The position numbers and the translations under genes are program-made. Below, piece after piece: positions 54,079 through 63,126 of a stretch of DNA of 64,000 nucleotides. The notes under the pieces are model-generated. The model had not been told where the DNA came from. It saw nothing but the letters and a program-made list of their open reading frames with translations, and searched no databases. The stretch is from Arthrobacter sp. fls2-241-R2A-200. Lineage in GTDB: Bacteria; Actinomycetota; Actinomycetes; Actinomycetales; Micrococcaceae. Numbering within the stretch: the stretch's first letter is position 1; every line of letters begins with the position of its first letter. The stretch covers positions 62,001 through 126,000 of the forward strand of contig NZ_JARVRJ010000008.1 in NCBI RefSeq assembly GCF_030209745.1. Direction: 5' to 3'.

Positions 54079-55101
54079 TTGGCAGGGAACGCAACCTTCC
54101 GGCACAGCAACACCGCGCTGCTCTCGATCAGCAGCATCGAAGCTCCGAGGATCGTGAGTTCCAAGGATTTCGACCACAAACTTGCCCCGACACTGCGACG
54201 ACTGAAGTTCCCTCCCCGCCTACTGGAGCGGGTGGCCGGCGTTACCCACCGGCGCTGGTGGGCCGACGGCACGTCTTTTGACGACGCAGCGGTGGAAGCA
54301 GGCGCCAAAGCCTTGGCTGAATCCGGCGTCGAAGCCTCCGAGATCGGCCTGTTGATCAATACGTCCGTGACCCGGCGCAACCTCGAACCTTCCGTGGCAG
54401 TGAAGATCCACCACGAGCTCGGGCTCCCGTCCTCGGCCATGAACTTTGACTTGGCCAACGCCTGCCTTGGTTTCGTGAACGGCCTGATCCTGGCAGCCAA
54501 CATGATCGACTCCGGCCAGATCAGGTACGCCATCATCGTCAATGGCGAGGACTCCCAGCTCACCCAAGAGGCCACCTTGGCGCGACTCCAAAGGCCCGAG
54601 ACCACCCGTGAAGACTTCAGCCGGGAGTTTGCCACCCTCACGCTTGGATCCGGCGCGGCTGCAGCCGTTCTCGGCCCGGCGGACGAGCACCAGGGCGGCC
54701 ACCGGCTGGTGGGCGGTGTCATGCGTGCCGGCACCGAGCACCACGAACTATGCGTCGGCGGTATCGATGGCATGACCACCGATACCAAGGGCTTGCTCGA
54801 CGGCGGCCTGCAACTGGTAGTCGACGCGTGGCACGAAGCGCAGCCCGAATGGGACTGGGCAACGATGGACCGTTATGTCACCCATCAGGTCAGCAACGCC
54901 TACACGCAGGCCATCATTAATGCCATCAGCCTGGACCCGGACAGGGTCCCCATCACGTTCCCCCACTGGGGCAACGTGGGCCCGGCGTCCCTGCCGATGA
55001 CACTGGCTGCGGAGGCCCAATCATTGAGCGCCGGGGACCGCGTCCTGTGCATGGGCGTCGGCTCAGGACTGAATGCGGGCATGCTGGAAATCGTATGGTA
55101 A
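54079..55101 (+). CDS. oleA: OleA: acyl-CoA head-to-head condensing enzyme (3-oxoacyl-ACP synthase III family)
   Basis: A 340-residue thiolase-fold enzyme that joins two fatty acyl-CoAs into a beta-keto acid, the first step of long-chain olefin synthesis. Catalytic Cys129 lies in NFDLANACLGFVNG; His in THQVSNAYT and Asn in HWGNVGPASLP complete the site; TSVTRRNLEPS contains the conserved Glu region typical of OleA rather than FabH. TTG at 54079 is chosen since conserved AGNATFRHSN follows and AGGGG is 7 nt upstream; no in-frame ATG fits. oleBC and oleD follow without gaps, which fixes the identity. Confidence 0.9.
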   Translation: MAGNATFRHSNTALLSISSIEAPRIVSSKDFDHKLAPTLRRLKFPPRLLERVAGVTHRRWWADGTSFDDAAVEAGAKALAESGVEASEIGLLINTSVTRRNLEPSVAVKIHHELGLPSSAMNFDLANACLGFVNGLILAANMIDSGQIRYAIIVNGEDSQLTQEATLARLQRPETTREDFSREFATLTLGSGAAAAVLGPADEHQGGHRLVGGVMRAGTEHHELCVGGIDGMTTDTKGLLDGGLQLVVDAWHEAQPEWDWATMDRYVTHQVSNAYTQAIINAISLDPDRVPITFPHWGNVGPASLPMTLAAEAQSLSAGDRVLCMGVGSGLNAGMLEIVW

Positions 55102-57782
55102 CCGCACATTGGCCAGGCGTTGATCCGGAATGGTCCCGGACCGTATCCGTAAGATCCACAACAGCTGTTGATGCTCCGGGAACAGTCCGGCGGTGGCACC
55201 TGCTTGACAACGAGGCCCAGCTCTCCCGCCGTGGCCTGGTTCCTGTCGGCACGTTGCTCTGTGTGCATGGCAACCCCACCTGGTCCTATTTGTGGCGAAC
55301 CCTGCTGGCCGCCGGATCCGATCCCGCGCATCCGTGGCGCGTCATCGCCGTGGACCAACTGGACATGGGCTATTCGGCCCGCACCAACACTTTTAGGCGG
55401 TTGCCGGACCGGGTCAATGACCTTGGAGACCTGACCGCCGCGCTCGGTGTGGAAGGACCGGTGGTGACGGTTGGCCATGACTGGGGCGGCGTGATCAGCC
55501 TGGGCTGGGCATTGGCCCATCCTGAGCTGGTAACGGGCGTGGTCCTGACCAACACGGCAGTGCATCAGCCCGCTACGAGCCCGCTCCCCGCGGCGCTCCG
55601 GCTCGCCCTGCACCCGGCCGTGCACCAATGGGGAACGACGACGTCGGACGCCTTCCTGCGAGTGACACACTCTCTGGCCCACCCGCCGCTGCCCGCCGAT
55701 GTCCGGAAGGCATACATGGCGCCGTACCGGGGACGGCACCGCAGGGCCGGCGTGGGGAACTTCGTGGAAGATATTCCGCGCACCCCGTCCCATCCGAGTT
55801 TTCCGACGCTGCAGGACATCGCCGAAGGCCTCCGCACCTTGGATGTCCCCGCCCTCATGCTCTGGGGCCCGCGGGACCCTATCTTCTCGGACCGGTACCT
55901 CAAGGACTTGATCAACCGCCTGCCCCATGCGGACGTGCACCGCTTCGAAGGTGCTGGGCACCTTGTGGCCGAAGACCGGGATATTGCCGGACCAATCTTC
56001 CAATGGCTCGCCGCGAACGAGGGCGTTGCAGGGTCCCCCGGCGCGGCAGAAGATGCAGGCGCTGAAGACACGGGCTTGGCAGGCGCAACCAAATCCGAAG
56101 GCTTCCGACCCCTCTGGGACCTCCTGGACGAGCAGGCTTTGTCGCCCGGCGGTGGCGAAACCGCCGTCGTGGAAATGGCCGCGGATGGTTCCACCGCCCG
56201 CTCCCTGAGTTGGGAACAACTGCGCCGGAACGTCCTGGATCTCGCTGCCGGACTGGCTGGCGCCGGAGTGGGCCCTGGCAGCCGGGTGAGCCTGATGGTT
56301 CCGCCAGGCGTGGATCTGACAGTTGCCCTGTACGCCTGCCTGCGGTTGGGTGCCGTCGTGATCGTTGCCGACGCCGGACTGGGAACCAAGGGCCTCAGCC
56401 GTGCCGTGAAAGGTGCCACACCCGATTTCCTCATTGGCATCGATAAGGCGCTGGCTGCAGCCTCCGCTTTGGGCTGGCCCGGTGAGCGTATCAGCGTTAA
56501 GGACCTTCCAGCCGCCCGGCGTCGGCTCCTCGGAGTGCGCACCTCGCTCACCTCCCTGGGCAGGCCTTCAGCTGGACGTGACGGGCAAACTCCTGGGGCC
56601 GTCGTCGACCCCACGGCTCCGGCCGCGGTCCTCTTTACCTCCGGTTCCACCGGCCCGGCGAAAGGCGTGGTCTACACGCACCAGCAGTTGGCCGCGACCC
56701 GGGACACGCTGGCCGCGACCTTCGGAATCCGTGCGGGTGCCCGGCTGGTGGCTGGATTCGCGCCCTTCGCATTGTTGGGGCCCGCACTGGGTGCCGTTTC
56801 CGTTACGCCCGCCATGGACGTCACCTCCCCCCGCACGCTGACGGCACGAGCATTGGCCGACGCTATTGCTGCCATCAATGCGACGGTCGTTTTTGCCTCG
56901 CCCGCAGCGTTGCGCAACGTGTTGGCAACACAAGACGGCCTGCGGGAGGCAGACCGGAAAGGACTGGCGGGCGTGGACCTGTTGCTCTCTGCCGGTGCTC
57001 CCATCCCCGAACCGCTCTTGGCAGAAGTCCAGCGCTTGCTGCCCGCGGCGTCACTGCGGACCCCTTACGGGATGACCGAGGCGCTGCCCGTCGCCGACAT
57101 CACCCTTGAGCAGATCCAAGCCGCGGCCTCGGATGCGTCTGCAGGCATCGTCGTCGGCGCCGGTAACGGCGTGTGCGTCGGCTGGCCCGTCCACGGTGCC
57201 CGTGTGGCAATCGTGCCTTTGGCGAGCGACGGCAGCGCACCCGCCTCCACACCCCTAACGGATGCGGGAGTGACAGGAGAAATCCTGGTCAGCGCTGCGC
57301 ACGTGAAGGACTCCTACGACCGGCTTTGGCTGACCCAGCAAGGGAGCACCGACGTCCCCGGGTGGCATCGCACCGGCGATGTTGGACACTTCGACGGGGC
57401 AGGACGCCTGTGGGTTGAGGGGCGCCTGGCGCATGTGGTTACCGCGCCGGACGCTGTGGTCACGCCGGTGGGCTCGGAGCAATCCATCGAACGCTTGGAC
57501 GGCATCAAGGCGGCAGCCATAGGTGGCGTCGGGCCCGCGGGGACCCAGGTCGTCGTCGCCGTCGTCGAAACTGAGCCGGCCAGCCACACCGCTGGTCCCG
57601 CCACGCCCCAACTCGCTCAGCGGGTTCGTGCTGCGGCCCGGGAGGCTGGAGTCTCCGTGTCCGCTGTCCTGGTGGTTCCCAACCTTCCCACGGACATCAG
57701 GCACAACGCCAAGATCGACAGGAGCCGGCTGTCGCGGTGGGCTACGCGCGTACTTGCCGGCGGCCGCCCCGGAAAGCCATGA
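55095..57782 (+). CDS. oleBC: OleBC fusion: beta-lactone decarboxylase plus beta-lactone synthetase
   Basis: An 895-residue two-domain protein. The N-terminal 300 residues are an alpha/beta hydrolase of the haloalkane-dehalogenase type (HGNPTWSYLW at 59-68; nucleophile D129 in VGHDWGG), corresponding to OleB, which decarboxylates a beta-lactone to a cis-olefin. An Ala/Glu-rich linker (about 310-335) leads to an ANL adenylate-forming domain (OleC) with FTSGSTGPAKGVVYTH (about 514-529), LRTPYGMTEALPV and WHRTGDVGHFDGAGRLWVEGR. OleC makes the beta-lactone from the beta-hydroxy acid using ATP. The fusion is typical of actinobacteria. Its ATG overlaps the oleA stop by 7 bp. Confidence 0.9.
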   Translation: MVTAHWPGVDPEWSRTVSVRSTTAVDAPGTVRRWHLLDNEAQLSRRGLVPVGTLLCVHGNPTWSYLWRTLLAAGSDPAHPWRVIAVDQLDMGYSARTNTFRRLPDRVNDLGDLTAALGVEGPVVTVGHDWGGVISLGWALAHPELVTGVVLTNTAVHQPATSPLPAALRLALHPAVHQWGTTTSDAFLRVTHSLAHPPLPADVRKAYMAPYRGRHRRAGVGNFVEDIPRTPSHPSFPTLQDIAEGLRTLDVPALMLWGPRDPIFSDRYLKDLINRLPHADVHRFEGAGHLVAEDRDIAGPIFQWLAANEGVAGSPGAAEDAGAEDTGLAGATKSEGFRPLWDLLDEQALSPGGGETAVVEMAADGSTARSLSWEQLRRNVLDLAAGLAGAGVGPGSRVSLMVPPGVDLTVALYACLRLGAVVIVADAGLGTKGLSRAVKGATPDFLIGIDKALAAASALGWPGERISVKDLPAARRRLLGVRTSLTSLGRPSAGRDGQTPGAVVDPTAPAAVLFTSGSTGPAKGVVYTHQQLAATRDTLAATFGIRAGARLVAGFAPFALLGPALGAVSVTPAMDVTSPRTLTARALADAIAAINATVVFASPAALRNVLATQDGLREADRKGLAGVDLLLSAGAPIPEPLLAEVQRLLPAASLRTPYGMTEALPVADITLEQIQAAASDASAGIVVGAGNGVCVGWPVHGARVAIVPLASDGSAPASTPLTDAGVTGEILVSAAHVKDSYDRLWLTQQGSTDVPGWHRTGDVGHFDGAGRLWVEGRLAHVVTAPDAVVTPVGSEQSIERLDGIKAAAIGGVGPAGTQVVVAVVETEPASHTAGPATPQLAQRVRAAAREAGVSVSAVLVVPNLPTDIRHNAKIDRSRLSRWATRVLAGGRPGKP

Positions 57783-58747
57783 GGGTCCTGGTCACCGGAG
57801 CAAGCGGGCTGCTGGGCCGGGAAGTGGCCCGGTTGCTCGTGACTCATGGGCACGACGTCACGACCTTTCAACGCAGGGCTTCCGGAGTCGACGGCGTTAC
57901 TGACGTGCGCGGGTCGGTCACGGACGATGAAGCGGTCCGGGGTGCCGTCCAGGGCGCAGAAGGAATCATCCATCTCGCCGCGAAGGTCTCCTTCACCGGC
58001 AAGGCCGCAGAGTTCGATGCCATCAACGTCCAAGGCACCAGCCGCTTGGTCCATCATGCCCGGCGGGCACGGGTGCGGGATCTCGTCTTCATCTCCTCCC
58101 CTTCCGTTGCGAACTCAGGAACTGCGATCGCCGGGCTGGGCGCGGAGCCGCCTGACCCCGTGCACGCCCATGGCGAGTACTCACGGACCAAAGCTGAGGC
58201 GGAACTTCTGGCCTTGGCTGCTGACGCACCAGGATTCCGTGTGACGGCATTGCGTCCGCATATCGTCTGGGGCCCGGGTGACACCCAACTGGTCGAACGG
58301 GTTCTTGACCGGGCCAGCCGCCGTCGCCTGCCGCTTCTGGACGCCGGGGCGGCCCTGATCGACACCATCTACATCGACAACGCGGCGGCAGCGATCGTCG
58401 CAGCCCTTGGCCGCATGGACTACGTTCACGGCAAGGCCTTGGTGGTAACCAACGCCGAGCCCCGCCCTATCGGCGAGCTGCTGGCCGGCATATGTGCCGC
58501 CGGTGGCGTGCCCGCCCCTGCTTGGGCTGTTCCTGGGCGGCTGGCACGTACGGCAGGAAAACTGGTGGAAAAAGCCTGGACCTGGGCCGGGCGCCAAGAA
58601 GAACCACCCATGACGCAGTTCCTCGCTGAGCAGCTTTCCACTGCCCACTGGTTCGACCAGCGCCAAACGCACGAGCTCCTCGACTGGAAGCCCGCCGTCA
58701 CCCTCGATGAAGGTTTGGCCCGGCTAGCGGACTACTACCGCGCTTGA
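57779..58747 (+). CDS. oleD: OleD: NADPH-dependent 2-alkyl-3-ketoalkanoic acid reductase
   Basis: A 322-residue extended SDR. NAD(P)-binding GASGLLG at 7-13 and catalytic Y134/K138 in YSRTK are present. It reduces the OleA product to the beta-hydroxy acid used by OleC. ATG at 57779 overlaps the oleBC stop as ATGA; the upstream frame lies inside oleBC. Ends the ole operon; 83 bp without obvious terminator separate it from fdhA. Confidence 0.88.
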   Translation: MRVLVTGASGLLGREVARLLVTHGHDVTTFQRRASGVDGVTDVRGSVTDDEAVRGAVQGAEGIIHLAAKVSFTGKAAEFDAINVQGTSRLVHHARRARVRDLVFISSPSVANSGTAIAGLGAEPPDPVHAHGEYSRTKAEAELLALAADAPGFRVTALRPHIVWGPGDTQLVERVLDRASRRRLPLLDAGAALIDTIYIDNAAAAIVAALGRMDYVHGKALVVTNAEPRPIGELLAGICAAGGVPAPAWAVPGRLARTAGKLVEKAWTWAGRQEEPPMTQFLAEQLSTAHWFDQRQTHELLDWKPAVTLDEGLARLADYYRA

Positions 58748-58830
58748 TTCGGCACACCCTGACGTACTTTCCGCCACCACGCCGGATCGGGGTCTGTTGA
58801 TTCTGCCGCGGCCTGGGATAAGCTCCTGAC

Positions 58831-61800
58831 ATGGCACGCCGCAGTTTTCTTCAGTGGCCGGTCGTCCGGCAGGTGACTTCGGGCGATCTACTGGGTCGTG
58901 GGCCCTCTGTGACTTCGCCGCACACACAAGCGATCACCCCCCGGACCGCCACCGCGGACCGCGTTGTACAGAGCGTGTGCCCGTACTGCGCAGTTGGCTG
59001 CGGGCAACGCGTGTACGTCAAGGATGAGAAGGTCATCCAGATCGAAGGCGATCCCGATTCGCCGATTTCCCGCGGCCGCCTGTGCCCCAAGGGGTCAGCC
59101 AGCGAGCAGCTCGTCAATTCCCCCGGGCGCCAGACCAGCGTGCTGTACCGGGCGCCCCGCTCCACGCAATGGCAGACCTTGGACCTCGACACTGCCATTG
59201 ACATGGTGGCAGATCGTTTCATTGAGACCCGGCGCAGAACCTGGGAGCAGGAAGATGAGGAAGGCCGCCTGCTCCGCCGCACCATGGGCATTGCTTCCCT
59301 GGGCGGCGCAACTCTGGACAATGAAGAAAACTACCTGATAAAGAAGCTCTTCACCGCCGCCGGGGCCGTGCAGATCGAGAACCAAGCCCGCATTTGACAC
59401 TCCGCTACGGTTCCCAGTTTGGGAGCCTCATTTGGTCGAGGTGGTGCGACTCAATCACTGCCGGACATGGCTAACGCCGACTGCATCGTCATTCAGGGTT
59501 CCAACATGGCGGAGTGCCACCCAGTGGGTTACCAGTGGGTAGCCGAAGCCAAGGCACGCGGAGCTAAAGTCATCCACGTGGATCCCCGTTTCACGCGTAC
59601 GTCCGCGGTGGCTGACAAGCACATTCCCATCCGGGCTGGTTCCGACGTCGTGCTTTTGGGTGCCTTGATCAACTACGTCATCTCTCATGACCTCTGGTTC
59701 AAGGAGTACGTGAGCGCGTACACCAATGCGGCAACGTTGGTTCATGCCGATTACCGTGACGCCGAAGACCTCGGCGGCCTGTTTTCCGGATTCGATCCCG
59801 AAACAGGTGCGTATGACCCCTCTTCGTGGTCCTACGCAGAAGAGGGCGGCGACACCATCGACGAGCCCGGCCCCGGAACGGAACACGGCTCCGATGCTTC
59901 GGACCGTGCCGCCGGCCATCAGTTCGGCAGCGGTGGCCCTCCCTTGGAGCACGCTAAAGTCCAGCGGGACGAAACCCTGCAGGACCCCCGGACCGTCTTC
60001 CAGATCGTGAAACGGCATTACGCCCGGTACACGCCGGAGATGGTGCAGCAGATGTGTGGCATCACCACGGAGGATTTCGAGTACATGGCGCGTGCCATCA
60101 CGGAAAACTCCGGACGTGACCGGACAACGTGCTTTGCCTACGCCGTTGGATGGACCCAGCACACCTTGGGAACGCAGTTCATCCGTGCTGCTGCCATTTT
60201 GCAGCTGTTGCTGGGAAACATGGGCCGCCCGGGCGGCGGAATCATGGCACTCCGTGGCCATGCCAGTATCCAGGGCTCGTCCGACATCCCCACGCTGTTC
60301 AACTTGTTGCCTGGATACTTGCCGATGCCCAGCGCCGGCCGTCATGACACTTTCCGCGAGTTCGTCGAAGCCATCGGGTCCAAGAAGCAGAAGGGCTTTT
60401 GGGCTGAAGCTGATGCCTACGCGATCAGCCTGTTGAAGGCTTGGTGGGGCGACGCCGCCACCAAGGAAAACGACTGGGCCTACGATTACCTTCCGAGGCT
60501 TAACGGGCCGCACGGTACCTACCAGACCGTGATGTCCATGCTCGAGGACAAGGTGGAGGGCTACTTCGTTCTCGGTCAGAATCCCGCCGTCGGATCTTCC
60601 AACGGCCGCATGCAGCGCATGGGTATGTCCCACTTGAAGTGGCTGGTTGTCCGCGACCTGAACCTCATCGAGTCCGCGACCTGGTGGAAGGACGGCCCCG
60701 AGATCGAATCAGGAGAACTGCGGACCGAGGACATCGAGACCGAAGTGTTCTTCATGCCCGCAGCAACCCACGTGGAGAAGGCGGGCTCGTTTACGCAAAC
60801 CCAGCGGCTGCTCCAGTGGCGGCACCAGGCTGTGGCGCCACCGGGACAGTGCCAGAGCGAGCTGCAGTTCTTCTTCCTGTTGGGGCAAAAGATCCGTGAA
60901 AAGCTGGCTGGCTCCACCGATGAACGGGATCGCCCGCTCCTTGACCTGACGTGGGACTACCCAGTTGACGAACACGGCGATCCGGAGCCCGAAGCCGTGC
61001 TCGCTGAGATCAACGGCCGCCATCTGACGGGTCCGGATGCGGGCAAACCGCTTTCCGCCTACACCGAGTTACGTGCAGACGGTTCAACCTCCTCGGGATG
61101 CTGGATTTACACCGGCGTGTATGCAGACGGGGTAAACCACGCCGCCAACAGGAAGCCCGGCCAGGAACAGGGGCCCGTAGCGCCTGAGTGGGGCTGGGCA
61201 TGGCCTGCCAACCGGCGTGTTCTCTACAACCGTGCATCGGCGGACCCGGCCGGGAAACCATGGAGCGAGCGGAAGAAGTACGTCTGGTGGGACCAGGAAA
61301 AGGGCCAATGGGTTGGCGACGACGTCCCCGACTTCCCGATTGACCGTGCCCCTGGAAGCCGGCCTGACCCTGAACTGGGTGGTTCGGCCGCATTGGCTGG
61401 AGATGATCCTTTCATCATGCAAGCCGACGGGAAGGGGTGGTTGTTCGCCCCGAAGGGTCTTGTGGACGGCCCGCTGCCCACGCACTACGAGCCGCAGGAA
61501 TCGCCTGTGTCCAACGCACTCTATCCGCAGCAGCAGAATCCCGGAAGGATGACGTACGGCCGCAAGGATAATCTGAGTGCACCGAGTGGCGGTAGCCCCG
61601 GTGCGGACATCTATCCGTACGTCTTCACCACGTACCGCCTCACCGAGCACCACACGGCCGGCGGGATGAGCCGTTGGCTGCCCTACCTTTCGGAGTTGCA
61701 ACCGGAAATGTTCTGCGAAGTCTCGCCCGAGCTCGCTGCCGAGCGCGGACTTGAGCCATTTGGTTGGGCCACCATCATTTCGGCACGGTCCGCCATTGAA

Positions 61801-62130
61801 GCGAAAGTGCTGGTCACCGACCGGATGACCCCCCTGACCGTAGCGGGCCATACCGTTCACCAGATTGGGCTCCCCTATCACTGGGGAGTTGGAACGAACG
61901 CGATTGTCAGCGGTGACGCCGCCAACGACCTTCTGGGCGTGACACTGGACCCGAACGTCCAGATCCAGGAATCCAAGGCAGCCTCGTGTGATATTCGACC
62001 CGGCCGCCGGCCCCGGGGCGCGGACTTGCTCGCCCTGGTGGCGGAATACCAAGCACGTGCAGGAATAACGCCCGAAACCGGAAATGCCCGAATCACCGAT
62101 CCGGGCAGCGGCTCGACGTTGGAGGACTAG
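58831..62130 (+). CDS. Formate dehydrogenase major subunit, selenocysteine-containing
   Basis: A 1099-residue molybdenum/tungsten bis-MGD oxidoreductase of the FDH-N/O type oxidising formate. The N-terminal 4Fe-4S motif has C50, C53, C57 and C85. At codon 189 the frame has TGA (59395-59397) in IENQAR-I-U-HSATVPSLGASFGRGG, precisely where formate dehydrogenases carry catalytic Sec or Cys. The frame continues unbroken to 62130, and a SECIS-like hairpin begins 11 nt after the UGA. Read as a normal stop, two fragments of 188 and about 903 residues would result, neither functional. The N-terminal RRSFLQW lacks a following hydrophobic stretch, so export by Tat is not supported. Beta and NrfD-type subunits follow directly. 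Requires selA/selB/selC/selD elsewhere in the genome. Confidence 0.93.
59395..59397 (+). other. In-frame UGA decoded as selenocysteine (residue 189)
   Basis: TGA lies in the same frame as both flanking conserved halves of formate dehydrogenase, at the position aligned with the catalytic Sec of E. coli FdnG/FdhF (NQAR-V-U-H). Recoding follows from family knowledge plus the downstream hairpin. Confidence 0.9.
59409..59427 (+). promoter_or_regulatory. Bacterial SECIS-like hairpin
   Basis: GGTTCCCA-GTT-TGGGAGCC can form an 8-bp stem (one G-U pair) closing a GTT loop with exposed G and U, starting exactly 11 nt after the UGA. The spacing equals that of the upper SECIS stem in E. coli fdhF, where SelB binds the G/U of the loop. 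Also coding sequence. Confidence 0.75.
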
Positions 62131-63126
62131 ATGGGACAGCTGTCAGGACCAACGGACCCGGCCGTGGACGCCCACTGGGAGCAGCACGAATCCCGCAAGG
62201 GGTTCTTCACGGACACGTCCATTTGCATCGGTTGCAAGGCCTGCGAAGTAGCGTGCAAAGAGTGGAACCACAATCCCGGAGACGGGAACCTGGAACTCCT
62301 CGGATCCTCCTATGACAACACCGGGGCACTCGGGGCAAGCACGTGGCGGCACGTCGCGTTCGTGGAGCAGGGTCAGGAACGCATCAAGGAAGCACGCGAG
62401 ACAGGGCGGGCACTCGTGAGTTTGGGAATGCCCAAATTCGGTCCTCCCTCTCAGCCGGACCTTGCGTCTGCGGATACGACCCCGCCTGACACGGCTGATT
62501 TCCGTTGGTTGATGTCCTCGGACGTCTGCAAGCACTGCACGCACGCCGGTTGCCTCGACGTCTGCCCCACAGGAGCCCTTTTCCGCACCGAATTCGGCAC
62601 TGTGGTGGTTCAGGACGACGTATGCAACGGTTGCGGAACCTGCGTTGCCGGATGCCCGTTCGGCGTGATTGAACGGCGCAGCGACGGCACGGCCATGGTC
62701 GCCTCCGAACGGAAGGAGCAGCACACCGACCATCCTGATATTCCGAACGTAGGCGTCGCGCAGAAGTGCACACTCTGCTACGACCGACTTGTCGACGATG
62801 AGACGCCTGCCTGCGCCAAGGCATGCCCGACGACGTCCATCAAGTTCGGTGACCACGACACCATGGTTGAGACCGCCCGCGAGAGGGTGGCAGAACTGCA
62901 CGCGCAAGGCCTCACCGAGGCGAGGCTTTACGGGGCCAACGAGCTCGACGGCGTCGGCGGAACCGGATCGGTCTTCCTGCTCCTGGACGAACCCGAAGTG
63001 TACGGACTTCCACCGGACCCACGGGTGCCCACAGCCGACCTGCCCCAGATGTACCGCCGCGCAGGGATGGCCGTCGCCGGCATGGTCGCTGCCGCCGCCT
63101 TTGCTTTCCTCGGAGGAAAAGCGTGA
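62131..63126 (+). CDS. Formate dehydrogenase beta (iron-sulfur) subunit
   Basis: A 331-residue ferredoxin-type subunit. Four 4Fe-4S cluster motifs can be seen: CIGCKACEVACKEW, CKHCTHAGCLDVCP, CNGCGTCVAGCPFG and CTLCYDRLVDDETPACAKACP. It carries electrons from the large subunit to the membrane partner. A C-terminal hydrophobic segment (MAVAGMVAAAAFAFLGG) may anchor it, as in FdnH. ATG directly abuts the fdhA stop, and the stop overlaps the next GTG by 3 bp. Confidence 0.92.
   Translation: MGQLSGPTDPAVDAHWEQHESRKGFFTDTSICIGCKACEVACKEWNHNPGDGNLELLGSSYDNTGALGASTWRHVAFVEQGQERIKEARETGRALVSLGMPKFGPPSQPDLASADTTPPDTADFRWLMSSDVCKHCTHAGCLDVCPTGALFRTEFGTVVVQDDVCNGCGTCVAGCPFGVIERRSDGTAMVASERKEQHTDHPDIPNVGVAQKCTLCYDRLVDDETPACAKACPTTSIKFGDHDTMVETARERVAELHAQGLTEARLYGANELDGVGGTGSVFLLLDEPEVYGLPPDPRVPTADLPQMYRRAGMAVAGMVAAAAFAFLGGKA

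Noticed and set aside
58831..58920. Twin-arginine signal peptide (RRSFLQW) on the formate dehydrogenase large subunit
   Set aside because: No hydrophobic core or cleavage site follows the arginines; the next residues are polar.
58831..59397. Formate dehydrogenase as a frameshifted or nonsense pseudogene
   Set aside because: The TGA is exactly at the catalytic selenocysteine position, the frame is unbroken on both sides and a SECIS-like hairpin follows.
59455..60633. A 392-codon minus-strand frame inside the formate dehydrogenase gene
   Set aside because: Antisense shadow of a conserved gene; no recognisable motifs or ribosome site.
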